39,945 bases of DNA from NCBI RefSeq assembly GCF_009379765.1, contig NZ_WHTD01000070.1:1-39945 (forward strand), read 5' to 3'. The position numbers and the translations under genes are program-made. This DNA is from Actinophytocola sp. (GTDB taxonomy: Bacteria > Actinomycetota > Actinomycetes > Mycobacteriales > Pseudonocardiaceae). Within the stretch, counting starts at the first letter, position 1. The number at the start of each line of letters is the position of its first letter. Shown here piece by piece: positions 25,601-34,416 of the stretch. The notes beneath the pieces are model-generated. The model had not been told where the DNA came from. It saw only the letters and a list, made by a program, of their open reading frames with translations, and did not search any database.

Positions 25601-26569
25601 CTACGGCACCAGGATTATCCGGCCCAGCTGGGCGCGGTCGTCGAGCAGCTGGTGCGCCTTCGCCGCCTCGGTCAGGGGCAGTCGCGTGTGGACGGTGGTG
25701 CGCAGGCGGCCGGCGGCGAAGTGGCCGGTCAGCTCAGCGACCGTCCGGGCGGCCTCGTCCGGGTGCGCCGAACGCCACGCCAGCAGCGAGAACCCGACCA
25801 CCGACCGCAGCTCGTACAGCTTCATCAGCGGGATGTCGGCCAGCTCGCCGGCCGCCACGCCGTATGCCACCAGCCGGCCGTACGGGGCCAGCAGGTCCAG
25901 GCTGTCGAGCATCGTCTGCCCGCCGACCGAGTCGAGGACCACGTCCACACCGTTCGGGGCGGCCGCTCGCACCTGGTCCGGCCAGTCGGCGGCGGTGTAG
26001 TCGACCGCGGCGTCGGCACCCTGCGCGCGGGCGAAGTCCAGCTTGGCCGGCGAGCCCGCGGTAGCGATCACCCGGCCCGCGCCGAGCAGCTTCGCCAACT
26101 GCACGGCCAGGTGGCCGATGCCGCCCGCGGCCGCGTGGACCAGCACGGTCTCGCCGGGTTCGAGACGGCCGGTGCGCAGCGTGCCCAGCGCGACCGGGGC
26201 GGCCAGCGGGAGCATGGTCGCCGAGCCCTCGTCCAGTCCGGAAGGGACGGTCGCCAGCCACCGGGCGTCGGCCAGTGCGAAGTCGGCGAAGGCGTCCTCG
26301 GTGAGCGCCGCGACCCGCCGGCCGATGAGCGCGGTGTCCACATCGGACCCGACGGCCTCGACGGTGCCGACGACGTCGCCGGTGAGCGTCGCGGGCAGGG
26401 GACGCTGGAAGAGCGCGCCACGGCCCCGCCGGAACTTGGTGTCGATGAAGTTCGCCCCGATCACCTCGGTCCTGAGCCGAACCTGGCCCGGACCGGGCTC
26501 GGGCACCTCGGCCTCCTCGACCCGCAGGACTTCAGGGCCGCCATATGCGTGGTAGCGGACTCGGCGCAC
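25601..26569 (-). CDS. Quinone oxidoreductase-like zinc-free medium-chain dehydrogenase
   Basis: The 322-residue protein belongs to the quinone-oxidoreductase branch of the MDR superfamily. It has a GroES-like N-terminal domain (GPEVLRVEE, IGANFIDTKFRRG, PATLTGDVVGTV) and a Rossmann domain with VLVHAAAGGIGHLAVQLAKLLGA for NADPH. The Cys/His set of structural zinc is missing, as usual for QORs. It would reduce quinones or enones in the cytoplasm. The start is GTG 26569 behind GGGAG. It is divergent from a TetR gene with a perfect palindrome between them, so it is probably repressed by that TetR and induced by its own substrate class. Confidence 0.88.
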   Translation of the reverse strand: MRRVRYHAYGGPEVLRVEEAEVPEPGPGQVRLRTEVIGANFIDTKFRRGRGALFQRPLPATLTGDVVGTVEAVGSDVDTALIGRRVAALTEDAFADFALADARWLATVPSGLDEGSATMLPLAAPVALGTLRTGRLEPGETVLVHAAAGGIGHLAVQLAKLLGAGRVIATAGSPAKLDFARAQGADAAVDYTAADWPDQVRAAAPNGVDVVLDSVGGQTMLDSLDLLAPYGRLVAYGVAAGELADIPLMKLYELRSVVGFSLLAWRSAHPDEAARTVAELTGHFAAGRLRTTVHTRLPLTEAAKAHQLLDDRAQLGRIILVP

Positions 26570-26583
26570 GGTAGTCTCCCTCT

Positions 26584-26629
26584 AACTGGACTTACGGTCG
26601 ACTTAACCGTACTGGACCGCCGGTCCAGT
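26584..26629. promoter_or_regulatory. Operator region with perfect 19-bp inverted repeat
   Basis: ACTGGACCG-C-CGGTCCAGT (26611-26629) is a perfect inverted repeat. A further half-site AACTGGAC lies at 26584-26591, and TACGGT/ACCGTA (26593-26598 and 26606-26611) forms a second pair. The region lies between the divergent oxidoreductase and TetR genes and is the likely TetR site for both. Confidence 0.65.
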
Positions 26630-26653
26630 TGTCCACGACACGGGAGGTCAGCC

Positions 26654-27229
26654 ATGCCCGGAGAGCGGCGCGAGCGTGCCGACGCCGTACGCAACCGGCG
26701 CGCGATCCTGCTCGCGACCGAGGAGCTGCTCACCCGTCACCGCCCGGACGAGGTGACGATCGACCAGGTCGCGGCCGCGGCCGGGGTGGGCAAGGGGACC
26801 GTGTTCCACCGGTTCGGCAACCGGATGGGCCTGATGATCGCCCTGATGCGGGAGCGCGCCCTGGGTCTCGCCGAGGCGGTCGGGAGCGGCCCGCCCCCGC
26901 TCGGCCCCGGCGCCCCGCCGCGCGAGCGGCTACTGGCCTTCCTGTCCGCGGTGGTGGACGTGGTCGGCCGCAACAAGGGCCTGCTCGCCGCCCTCGGGCA
27001 GGCGGTGTCCCCCCGCGCGCACGGCGAGGACCACCCGGTCTACCTGTTCTGGCACGGCCACATCAGCACCCTGATCGCCGCCGAACGCCCCGACGTGGAC
27101 GCCCCGCTCCTGGCCGACCTCCTCCTGGCGGGCCTCCAGGCCGAGCCGATCCTCCGCCTCCTGGAACAGGGCGAGACCAAGCGCCTGGAAGCCGGCCTGC
27201 ACGTGCTCGCCGAAGGGATCCTGGGCTGA
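26654..27229 (+). CDS. TetR-family regulator of the divergent oxidoreductase
   Basis: The 191-residue protein has the HTH at about 14-60 (LLATEELLTRHRPDEVTIDQVAAAAGVGKGTVFHRFGNRMGLM) and an all-helical ligand domain. Start ATG 26654 follows GGGAGG. Position and the perfect palindrome in the shared promoter make autoregulation and control of the quinone oxidoreductase the simplest reading. The ligand is not known. Confidence 0.88.
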   Translation: MPGERRERADAVRNRRAILLATEELLTRHRPDEVTIDQVAAAAGVGKGTVFHRFGNRMGLMIALMRERALGLAEAVGSGPPPLGPGAPPRERLLAFLSAVVDVVGRNKGLLAALGQAVSPRAHGEDHPVYLFWHGHISTLIAAERPDVDAPLLADLLLAGLQAEPILRLLEQGETKRLEAGLHVLAEGILG

Positions 27230-27255
27230 CGGGCCGCACGTGCCGACCGGCCGAT

Positions 27256-27308
27256 GCCCTGAACGCGTCGCTCGGGACGATGACCGTCGTCAACGCGTCG
27301 TTCAGGGC
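27256..27308. terminator. Bidirectional terminator between convergent genes
   Basis: GCCCTGAACG (27256-27265) pairs with CGTTCAGGGC (27299-27308), and a small inner GACGA/TCGTC hairpin lies between. The right arm overlaps the stop codon of the PaaI-like gene. It lies between the TetR gene (ends 27229) and the convergent thioesterase. Confidence 0.65.
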
Positions 27309-27703
27309 GTGCGGGGACCGATGGTGCGGCTGCGGCCGCGGAACTCCGCGATCACGTCCTCGCCGCGGCGCACCGTGACGTCGCAGATGCCGCTGCGTCC
27401 GAAGACGATCCGTTCCTCGGCGCGGGCCTGCAGCACGTCACCCCGGCGGGCGGCGGCCACGAACGTGATGTCGGCCCCCGCGGCGACGGTGACCGGGCCG
27501 TGGCTGTTGCACGCGCACGCGAAGGCCGTGTCGGCGAGGAGGAACACGTAGCCGCCGTGGGCGATGTCATGGCCGTTCACCATCGTCTCGGTGATCGTCA
27601 TCCGGACCACCGCGAAGCCCTCGCCCGCATCGACCAGCGTCATGCCCAGGGAGCGGGAGGCGAGATCGTCGTCGAGCATTCGGCGTACGGGCTCCGGAAC
27701 CAT
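27302..27703 (-). CDS. paaI: Hotdog-fold thioesterase, PaaI-like
   Basis: The 133-residue hotdog protein has NGHDIAHGGYVFLLADTAFACACN, the PaaI core with the catalytic Asp on the following helix. PaaI hydrolyses ring-hydroxylated phenylacetyl-CoA and related acyl-CoAs and frees CoA in phenylacetate catabolism. No other paa genes are present, so it may act as a general acyl-CoA thioesterase here. I use ATG 27703; the frame is open to a GTG at 27763, but the extra residues are not family-like. It is divergent from icmF, which fits a link to acyl-CoA metabolism. Confidence 0.82.
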   Translation of the reverse strand: MVPEPVRRMLDDDLASRSLGMTLVDAGEGFAVVRMTITETMVNGHDIAHGGYVFLLADTAFACACNSHGPVTVAAGADITFVAAARRGDVLQARAEERIVFGRSGICDVTVRRGEDVIAEFRGRSRTIGPRTP

Positions 27704-27803
27704 CGCGACATCATCGCAGGTCGTGGGCGCGCGACTACCGCGGGATGGGGAGACCTGGGCCACAATGGTTGCACGTAGGAAAGTAGGACATCAAACTATT
27801 ATT

Positions 27804-30800
27804 ATGGCCAACGCCCCAGCGCTGCACCGACCGGTGAACCCGGTTCGGTTCATCACCGCCGCCAGTCTGTTCGACGGGCACGACGCGGCGATCAACATCA
27901 TGCGCCGCATCTTGCAGTCGCAGGGTGCCGAGGTGATCCACCTCGGCCACAACCGCTCCGTCCGCGAGGTCGTCCGCGCCGCCATCCAGGAGGACGTCCA
28001 GGGTGTGGCCATCAGCGCCTACCAGGGTGGCCACGTCGAGTACTTCAGCTACCTCGTGGAGCTGCTGAACGAGCACGGCGCCGGCCACGTCAAGGTCTTC
28101 GGCGGCGGCGGCGGCGTCATCGTGCACGAGGAGATCGAGCTGCTCCACTCCCGCGGCGTGGCGCGCATCTTCTCTCCGGACGACGGCCAGGAGATGGGCC
28201 TCGCCCGGATGATCAACACGATGATCGAGGCCTGCGACGTCGACCTCGCCGACCGGCCCGAGCCGGCGCTCGACGCGCTGTACGCCGGACAGCACGACGC
28301 GCTCGCCCAGGTCATCACCAAGATCGAGGCCGGTCGGCTCGGCGAGGCAGCGATCGAGCAGTTCCGGGACGCCGCCGGCAAGCGGCAGGTGCCGGTCCTC
28401 GGCATCACCGGCACCGGCGGCTCCGGCAAGTCCTCGCTCACCGACGAGCTCGTCCGCCGGTTCCGCCTCGACCAGCAGGACAAGCTGCGCATCGCGGTCC
28501 TCGCGGTCGACCCGACCCGCAGGCGCGGCGGCGGCGCGCTGCTCGGCGACCGCATCCGGATGAACACCCTCGGCGGCATCGCCGGCGTCCCCGGCGGGGA
28601 CGGTGACCAGGTGTTCTTCCGCTCGATGGCCACCCGAGGCGCGGTCACCGAGGTCCCCGAGGGCCTCACCGACGCGATCGCCGCGGCCAAGGCGGCCGGC
28701 AACGACCTCGTGATCGTCGAGACGCCCGGCATCGGCCAGGGCGACGCGGCCATCGTCCCGTTCGTCGACACCTCGCTGTACGTGATGACGCCCGAGTTCG
28801 GCGCCGCGTCCCAGCTCGAGAAGATCGACATGCTCGACTTCGCGGACGTCGTGGCCATCAACAAGTTCGAGCGCCGGGGTGCCGAGGACGCGCGCCGGGA
28901 CGTGTCCCGCCAGATGGTCCGCAACCGCGAGGCGTTCGGTGTCTCCTGGGAGGACATGCCGGTCTTCGGCACGAGCGCGGCCACGTTCAACGACGACGGC
29001 GTCACCGCGCTCTACCACCACACCCGCGACCTGCTCGCCGAAGGCGGTCTGCCGGTCGGCGAGCCCACCCTCGCGCCGGTCGACGGCCGGGTGTCCACCC
29101 GGGCGGCCACGGTCGTGCCGGCGCAGCGGGTGCGCTACCTCGCCGACATCGCCGAGACCGTCCGCGACTACCACGGGGCGACCGACGAGCAGGTGGCCGC
29201 GGTGCGCAAGCGGTCCGCGCTCACCGAGGCCCGCGCCGCGCTCGACCAGGCCGGATCGTCCACAGAGGACATCGACGCCCTCGTGACGGAGGCGCGACGC
29301 CGGGTCGAGCGGGACACCGAAGACCTCCTGGACCGGTACCGGGAGCTCAAGGACTACACCGGCGACGAGCTCGTCGTGCAGGTCCGCCACAAGGAGCTGC
29401 ACACCCAGCTGTGGCGGGAGACCCTGTCCGGCACCAAGGTCCCGCGCGTCGCGCTGCCGCGGTTCGACGACGACGGCACGCTGGTCCGCTTCCTGCGCAA
29501 GGAGAACCTGCCGGGCTACTTCCCCTACACCGCGGGCGTGTTCCCGTTCAAGCGCGACGGCGAGGACCCGGCCCGCATGTTCGCCGGCGAGGGCGACGCG
29601 TTCCGCACGAACCGCCGCTTCCGCTATCTCTCCGAGAGTTCGGAGGCCACCCGGCTGTCGACCGCGTTCGACTCGGTGACCCTCTACGGGCACGACCCGG
29701 ACACCCCGCCGGACATCTACGGCAAGGTCGGCACGTCCGGCGTCTCGATCGCGACGCTCGACGACATGCACGCGCTCTACGACGGGTTCGACCTCACCGC
29801 GCCGTCGACCTCGGTCTCGATGACGATCAACGGTCCGGCCCCGACGATCCTCGCGTTCTTCCTCAACACCGCGATCGACCAGAACGCGGCGAAGTTCGCC
29901 GCCGAGCACGGCCGGCAACCCTCCGACGAGGAGCGTGCCGAGATCGCCGCGTGGGCGCTCGCCAACGTCCGCGGCACCGTGCAGGCCGACATCCTCAAGG
30001 AGGACCAGGGCCAGAACACCTGCATCTTCTCCACCGAGTTCTCCCTGCGGATGATGGCCGACATCCAGGAATGGTTCATCGCCAACAAGGTCCGCAACTT
30101 CTACTCGGTGTCGATCTCCGGCTACCACATCGCCGAGGCCGGGGCGAACCCCATCAGCCAGCTGGCTTTCACCCTCGCCAACGGGTTCACCTACGTCGAG
30201 TCCTACCTCGCCCGCGGCATGGACATCGACGACTTCGCGCCCAACCTGTCGTTCTTCCTCTCCAACGGCCTCGACGCCGAGTACAGCGTGATCGGCCGGG
30301 TGGCGCGGCGGATCTGGGCGGTGGCCATGCGGGAGCGCTACGGCGCGAACGAGCGGTCGCAGAAGTTCAAGTACCACGTGCAGACCTCCGGCCGGTCGCT
30401 GCACGCGCAGGAGATGCACTTCAACGACATCCGCACCACGCTGCAGGCCTTGTGCGCGCTGTACGACAACTGCAACTCGTTGCACACCAACGCCTACGAC
30501 GAGGCGATCACCACCCCGACGGAGAGCTCGGTGCGCCGCGCGATGGCCATCCAGCTGATCATCAACAAGGAGTGGGGCCTGTCGAAGAACGAGAACCCGC
30601 TGCAGGGCTCGTTCGTCATCGACGAGCTGACCGACCTGGTCGAGGAGGCCGTGCTGGCCGAGTTCGAGCGGCTGTCCGAGCGGGGCGGCGTGCTCGGCGC
30701 GATGGAGACCGGCTACCAGCGTGGTCGCATCCAGGACGAGTCGATGCTCTACGAGCAGCGCAAGCACGACGGCTCGCTGCCGCTGATCGGCGTGAACACG

Positions 30801-31073
30801 TTCCTGCCGAGCAAGGACAACGCCGAGGAGCTGCCGACGATCGAGCTGGCCAGGGCCACCGAGGAGGAGAAGCGCTCCCAGGTCGAGCGCACCCGCGCCT
30901 TCCAGGACAAGCACCGGTCCGACGCCCAGGCCGCCCTTCGGCGGCTGCGGGACTCGGTCGCGAACGACGAGAATGTCTTCGGCGTGCTCATGGACGCCGC
31001 TAGGGTGTGCACGCTCGGTCAGATCACCGAGACCTTCTTCGAGGTCGGCGGTCAGTACCGGCGCAACGTCTGA
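27804..31073 (+). CDS. icmF: Fused isobutyryl-CoA mutase (IcmF)
   Basis: The 1089-residue protein carries all IcmF parts in order. The N-terminal B12-binding domain has FDGHDAAIN (lower-ligand His26) and GGGGGVI. A MeaB-like G-protein chaperone (about 195-430) has the P-loop GITGTGGSGKSSL (Lys209). A linker and the mutase domain (about 540-1089) follow, with TYVESYLARGMDIDDFAPNLSFF, FKYHVQTSGRSLHAQEMHFND and NSLHTNAYDEA. IcmF interconverts isobutyryl-CoA and butyryl-CoA with adenosylcobalamin and GTP-driven cofactor loading. The start is uncertain: ATG 27804 begins the family-like part but has a distant AGGA. ATG 27765 in the same frame would add 13 residues. A dehydrogenase follows 16 bp downstream, so they form one operon. 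Confidence 0.95.
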   Translation: MANAPALHRPVNPVRFITAASLFDGHDAAINIMRRILQSQGAEVIHLGHNRSVREVVRAAIQEDVQGVAISAYQGGHVEYFSYLVELLNEHGAGHVKVFGGGGGVIVHEEIELLHSRGVARIFSPDDGQEMGLARMINTMIEACDVDLADRPEPALDALYAGQHDALAQVITKIEAGRLGEAAIEQFRDAAGKRQVPVLGITGTGGSGKSSLTDELVRRFRLDQQDKLRIAVLAVDPTRRRGGGALLGDRIRMNTLGGIAGVPGGDGDQVFFRSMATRGAVTEVPEGLTDAIAAAKAAGNDLVIVETPGIGQGDAAIVPFVDTSLYVMTPEFGAASQLEKIDMLDFADVVAINKFERRGAEDARRDVSRQMVRNREAFGVSWEDMPVFGTSAATFNDDGVTALYHHTRDLLAEGGLPVGEPTLAPVDGRVSTRAATVVPAQRVRYLADIAETVRDYHGATDEQVAAVRKRSALTEARAALDQAGSSTEDIDALVTEARRRVERDTEDLLDRYRELKDYTGDELVVQVRHKELHTQLWRETLSGTKVPRVALPRFDDDGTLVRFLRKENLPGYFPYTAGVFPFKRDGEDPARMFAGEGDAFRTNRRFRYLSESSEATRLSTAFDSVTLYGHDPDTPPDIYGKVGTSGVSIATLDDMHALYDGFDLTAPSTSVSMTINGPAPTILAFFLNTAIDQNAAKFAAEHGRQPSDEERAEIAAWALANVRGTVQADILKEDQGQNTCIFSTEFSLRMMADIQEWFIANKVRNFYSVSISGYHIAEAGANPISQLAFTLANGFTYVESYLARGMDIDDFAPNLSFFLSNGLDAEYSVIGRVARRIWAVAMRERYGANERSQKFKYHVQTSGRSLHAQEMHFNDIRTTLQALCALYDNCNSLHTNAYDEAITTPTESSVRRAMAIQLIINKEWGLSKNENPLQGSFVIDELTDLVEEAVLAEFERLSERGGVLGAMETGYQRGRIQDESMLYEQRKHDGSLPLIGVNTFLPSKDNAEELPTIELARATEEEKRSQVERTRAFQDKHRSDAQAALRRLRDSVANDENVFGVLMDAARVCTLGQITETFFEVGGQYRRNV

Positions 31074-31089
31074 CGGTTACGGAGGATTC

Positions 31090-31950
31090 GTGGGTATCGA
31101 TCGGGTTGGGGTCGTCGGCTGTGGACTGATGGGGTCGGGCATCGCGGAGGTGTGCGCCCGCGCCGGGCTCGACGTGATCGTCAGCGAGGTGAGCCAGGAC
31201 GCGCTCGACGCCGGCCGGGCGCGGGTGGAGAAGTCGCTGGCCAGGGCGGTGCGCAACGGCAAGCTCGACGAGGCCGGCCGGGACGCGGCGCTGGGCCGGC
31301 TGCGGTTCTCGACCGACCTCGGCGAGTTCGCCGACCGCCGCCTCGTGGTCGAGGCGGTCGCGGAGAACGAGCAGATCAAGACCGACGTGTTCACCTCGCT
31401 GGACAAGGTGGTCACCGACCGGGAGGCGATCTTCGCGTCGAACACCTCCTCGATCCCGATCATGAAGCTCGGCATGGCGACCTCGCGGCCGCAGCAGGTG
31501 ATCGGCATCCACTTCTTCAACCCCGTGCCGGTGCTCAAGCTGGTCGAGCTGGTGCCGTCGCTGCTCACCGGTGAGTCCACGAAGGAGCAGGCGGAGTCCT
31601 TTGTGGAAACCGTGTTGGGCAAGGAGGTCATCCTCTCCCAGGACCGCGCCGGGTTCGTCGTCAACGCGCTCCTCGTGCCCTACCTGCTGTCCGCGATCCG
31701 GATGCTCGAGTCGGGCTTCGCGTCGGCGGAGGACATCGACACCGGCATGGTGCAGGGCTGCGCGCACCCGATGGGCCCGCTCGCGCTCACCGACCTGATC
31801 GGGCTGGACACCACCAAGGCCATCGCCGAGTCGATGTACGCCGAGTTCAAGGAGCCGCTGTTCTCGCCGCCGCCGTTGCTGCTGCGCATGGTCGACGCGG
31901 GCCTGCTCGGCAAGAAGAGCAGTCGCGGGTTCTACGACTACAGCGCCTGA
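31090..31950 (+). CDS. 3-hydroxybutyryl-CoA dehydrogenase
   Basis: The 286-residue protein starts at GTG 31090 right after GGAGGA. It has the NAD motif VGVVGCGLMGSGIAE and the family segments VVEAVAENEQIKTDVF, SNTSSIPI, HFFNPVPVLKLVELV (catalytic His) and DRAGFVVNALLVPYL, ending in KKSSRGFYDYS. It oxidises (S)-3-hydroxybutyryl-CoA to acetoacetyl-CoA. It follows icmF by 16 bp, so butyryl-CoA made by the mutase could pass on to acetoacetyl-CoA. The acyl-CoA dehydrogenase and hydratase needed between are not in the window. Its 3' end overlaps the convergent MarR gene by 13 bp. Confidence 0.93.
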   Translation: MGIDRVGVVGCGLMGSGIAEVCARAGLDVIVSEVSQDALDAGRARVEKSLARAVRNGKLDEAGRDAALGRLRFSTDLGEFADRRLVVEAVAENEQIKTDVFTSLDKVVTDREAIFASNTSSIPIMKLGMATSRPQQVIGIHFFNPVPVLKLVELVPSLLTGESTKEQAESFVETVLGKEVILSQDRAGFVVNALLVPYLLSAIRMLESGFASAEDIDTGMVQGCAHPMGPLALTDLIGLDTTKAIAESMYAEFKEPLFSPPPLLLRMVDAGLLGKKSSRGFYDYSA

Positions 31951-32858
31951 CCGGACAGCTCCGCCCGCAGGGCCCGCGCCCGCTCGGTGATCAGGTCGAG
32001 CACCCGCTTGGCGACGACCTGGTCGTCGGCGGGGATGCCCTCGAACAGCTGGTCGCCGACGCGGAGCGAGGCCGCGGCGACCCGCTCGACGAGCTGCCGG
32101 CCACGTTCGGTCGGCTCCACCCGGTCCGCCGACCCCGTGGCCAGCCCGGCCGCTTCGAGCGCGGTGATGGCGCGCAGCACGGACGCCTGGTCGGCGGCCG
32201 GGCCGGATGCCCGCGCGCCGATGGCCTCCCGGCCCGCCGGCTCGGCGGCCATCGCCCGGAGCGCGATGAACTGCTCGAAGCTGAGGTCGGCCTCGGTGAG
32301 CAGGGTGTCGAGGATGCCTCTGGTCGCGGCCGCGGCCACGTTGATGTCCTGCCCGTTGAAGACGCGGGGTCGGGTCATGGTCTGCTCGCTCTCGTCGGGC
32401 TCGCTGTCCAGCAAGGAATGAAGGGTGGCGCGCAGCGCGTGCCCGAGGGTCCCGTCGGGGCCGCCGATCGCCGCGGTGAGCTCGGCATGCCGGGCGTGCA
32501 CGATGTCCACCGCCTCGGCGACGACCGCCCGGCCGCGGTCGGTGAGAACCAGCCGCACCGCTCGCGGGTCGGCCGGGTCGGCCGGTCGCTCGACGAGCCC
32601 GGCCGACTCCAGCGCCCTGGCCAGCTTCGACACGTAGAGCGGCTCGAGGCCGGTGAAGTCGGCGAGCTGCCGCTGGTTGGGTCGCTGACCGGACCTCGCG
32701 AGCCCGGAGAGCGCGGCCAGTACGGAGAACTGCGCGTGGGTCAGCCCGAGCGGCGCGAGGGCGCGGTCGACGTCGGCGCGCCACCTGGTGGACAGGCGCC
32801 AGATGAGGAAGCCCGTAGTCGGCTCGGTCGGTCCCACACCAATACTGTACATGGACAT
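31938..32858 (-). CDS. Double-domain MarR-type regulator
   Basis: The 306-residue protein contains two MarR winged-helix units in one chain. The first (about 10-140) has LGLTHAQFSVLAALSG, RQLADFTGLEPLYVSKLARALESAGLVER and DRGRAVV. The second (about 165-300) is more diverged, with LSFEQFIALRAMA, VLRAITALEAAGLA and ERGRQLVERV. Ordinary MarR proteins are about 150 residues and dimerise, so this looks like a covalent pseudo-dimer. I place the start at ATG 32858; ATG 32852 and GTG 32837 are alternatives. A perfect palindrome overlaps the start and is a likely autoregulatory site. The gene is divergent from the DUF2236 gene and convergent, with overlap, with the dehydrogenase. Confidence 0.8.
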   Translation of the reverse strand: MSMYSIGVGPTEPTTGFLIWRLSTRWRADVDRALAPLGLTHAQFSVLAALSGLARSGQRPNQRQLADFTGLEPLYVSKLARALESAGLVERPADPADPRAVRLVLTDRGRAVVAEAVDIVHARHAELTAAIGGPDGTLGHALRATLHSLLDSEPDESEQTMTRPRVFNGQDINVAAAATRGILDTLLTEADLSFEQFIALRAMAAEPAGREAIGARASGPAADQASVLRAITALEAAGLATGSADRVEPTERGRQLVERVAAASLRVGDQLFEGIPADDQVVAKRVLDLITERARALRAELSGQAL

Positions 32859-32866
32859 TATGTCCA
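32852..32866. promoter_or_regulatory. Perfect 15-bp palindrome over the MarR start
   Basis: TGGACAT-T-ATGTCCA is a perfect inverted repeat covering the start-codon area of the double MarR gene. MarR sites are short palindromes of this kind near the promoter, so autorepression is likely. It could also affect the divergent DUF2236 gene. Confidence 0.6.
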
Positions 32867-32935
32867 AGGCTACTATCGACTCCGGGTCGTGTCGCTGATA
32901 CAAAGATTCACGAATGTCTCATCGACTCATGCGGG

Positions 32936-33814
32936 GTGACGGTCGTGACGGCTGAGGTGACACGGGTCGAGGCGGAGATCGAGCCGCCCGGGCCGGGCTC
33001 GCTGCACTGGCGGTGGGCCGGCGAGGTGCGCGGCTACCTGCTGCTGGTCAAGGCGGGCCTGCTGCAGCTCATGCATCCCGGCCTCGGCGCGGGGGTCGAG
33101 CAGCACTCCGACTTCTTCACCGAGCCGTGGGAGCGGGTGCTGCGCTCGGTGCCCGAGATCCAGGGTGTCACCTTCGACTGGCCGCACGGCGGGCGCACCG
33201 CGCGCAAGATCCGCGACTTCCACACGCACATCAAGGGCAGCTACACAGGCGCTGACGGTCAGGGCAGGCGGTACCACGCGCTCGACCCGGAGGTCTACTT
33301 CTGGGCGCACGCCACGATCTTCGACGCGCTGTTCCAGATGATCGACCTGTTCGACCACCCGATGAGCGACGCGGAGAAGGAGCAGCTCTACGCCGAGGGC
33401 TGCGCGGCGTACCGGGCCTACGGGGTGAGCGACCGGGTCGTGCCGCCGGACTGGGCGAGCTTCCAGGCCTACTTCGACCGGATGTGCCGCGAGGAGCTGG
33501 TGATCACGCCGGCCGCGCGCGGGCTGATCGAGTTCGCCAAGGAGCCACCCGCGACGTTCCCGCTGGTACCCGCGCCGCTGTACCGGCTGCTGCGCAGGCC
33601 GACCGCGAAGCCGCTGTGGTGGCTGTCGGTCGGCACCCTGCCGGAGCCGGTCCGCGAGCAGATCGGCGAGCGGTGGACGGTACGCGACGAGCGCCGGCAC
33701 CAGCAGTTCCGGCGCGCGGTGCGCACCGTCTGGCCCTTGGTGCCGGCCCGGTTCCGCTACACCGGCCGCGCCCGGCGTGGCTACGCGCGGGCCGGCGTCG
33801 GGCCGCTCGGATGA
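32936..33814 (+). CDS. DUF2236 / MpaB-type oxygenase family protein
   Basis: The 292-residue protein has family segments LLVKAGLLQLMHPGLGAGVEQHS, the R-x-H FHTHIKG segment, YHALDPEVYFWAHATIFDAL and the C-terminal helix EQIGERWTVRDERRHQQFRR. The His residues (HP, HS, HTH and WAH) include the expected haem ligands of this latex-clearing/MpaB-type superfamily. Its few studied members cleave double bonds of terpenoid or rubber chains. No signal peptide is visible, and the substrate is unknown. Its stop overlaps the start of a TetR gene (ATGA), so both are one operon and the regulator probably controls it. Confidence 0.8.
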   Translation: MTVVTAEVTRVEAEIEPPGPGSLHWRWAGEVRGYLLLVKAGLLQLMHPGLGAGVEQHSDFFTEPWERVLRSVPEIQGVTFDWPHGGRTARKIRDFHTHIKGSYTGADGQGRRYHALDPEVYFWAHATIFDALFQMIDLFDHPMSDAEKEQLYAEGCAAYRAYGVSDRVVPPDWASFQAYFDRMCREELVITPAARGLIEFAKEPPATFPLVPAPLYRLLRRPTAKPLWWLSVGTLPEPVREQIGERWTVRDERRHQQFRRAVRTVWPLVPARFRYTGRARRGYARAGVGPLG

Positions 33815-34416
33815 GCTTGCTCGAGCTGGTCCTGGCCGCACCCGACACGGACGCGGTTGGAGAGTCCATTGTGGACGCCGCGCTCGAGGAGTTCCTCGGC
33901 TACGGGCTGCGGCGCACCAACGTCGACGTCGTGGCCCGGCGCGCGGGGGTCTCGCGCGCCACGCTCTACCGGCGCTTCGACGGAAAGGACGCGCTCGTGC
34001 AGGCCGTGCTGGCCCGCGAGTCGCGGCGGTTCTTCGGCTGCATCGCCGAGGCGGTCGCGGGGCTCGACACCGCGGAGGAGCGCCTGGTCGAGGGGTTCGT
34101 CGTCGGCGTGCGCCAGGCCAGGGCGGACCGGCTGCTCAACCGGCTGCTGGCCTCCGACCCGGAGGCGTTGCTGCCGTACCTGACCACCAACGGCGGCCTG
34201 GTGGTGGCCGCGGCCCGGGACTTCCTGGTGAGCCAGGCCCCGGGCGAGCCCGCACCGTCCGACGACCGGACCCCGCAGGGCGTCGCGGAGGTGTTCGTGC
34301 GGCTGGCGATCTCGTTCACGCTGATGCCGGAGAGCGCGATACCACTCGACACGGACGATGCGGTGCGGACGTTCGCCGGCGCCTACCTCGCGCCGCTGAT
34401 GCGCTCCGGCGGCTGA
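33811..34416 (+). CDS. TetR-family regulator, coupled to the DUF2236 gene
   Basis: The 201-residue protein carries the HTH at about 18-65 (IVDAALEEFLGYGLRRTNVDVVARRAGVSRATLYRRFDGKDALV) and a helical ligand domain. Its ATG overlaps the DUF2236 stop by 4 bp, so translation is coupled. The last 34 bp overlap the 3' end of the opposite TetR gene, an unusually long convergent coding overlap. It is a likely autoregulator of this operon; no palindrome is obvious directly at its start because it lies inside the operon. Confidence 0.87.
   Translation: MSLLELVLAAPDTDAVGESIVDAALEEFLGYGLRRTNVDVVARRAGVSRATLYRRFDGKDALVQAVLARESRRFFGCIAEAVAGLDTAEERLVEGFVVGVRQARADRLLNRLLASDPEALLPYLTTNGGLVVAAARDFLVSQAPGEPAPSDDRTPQGVAEVFVRLAISFTLMPESAIPLDTDDAVRTFAGAYLAPLMRSGG

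Noticed and set aside
27735..30914. A very long open frame antisense to icmF
   Set aside because: It mirrors the icmF codons and has the Val/Leu/Arg/Asp-rich composition of antisense frames in high-GC genes. The sense strand encodes a complete IcmF.
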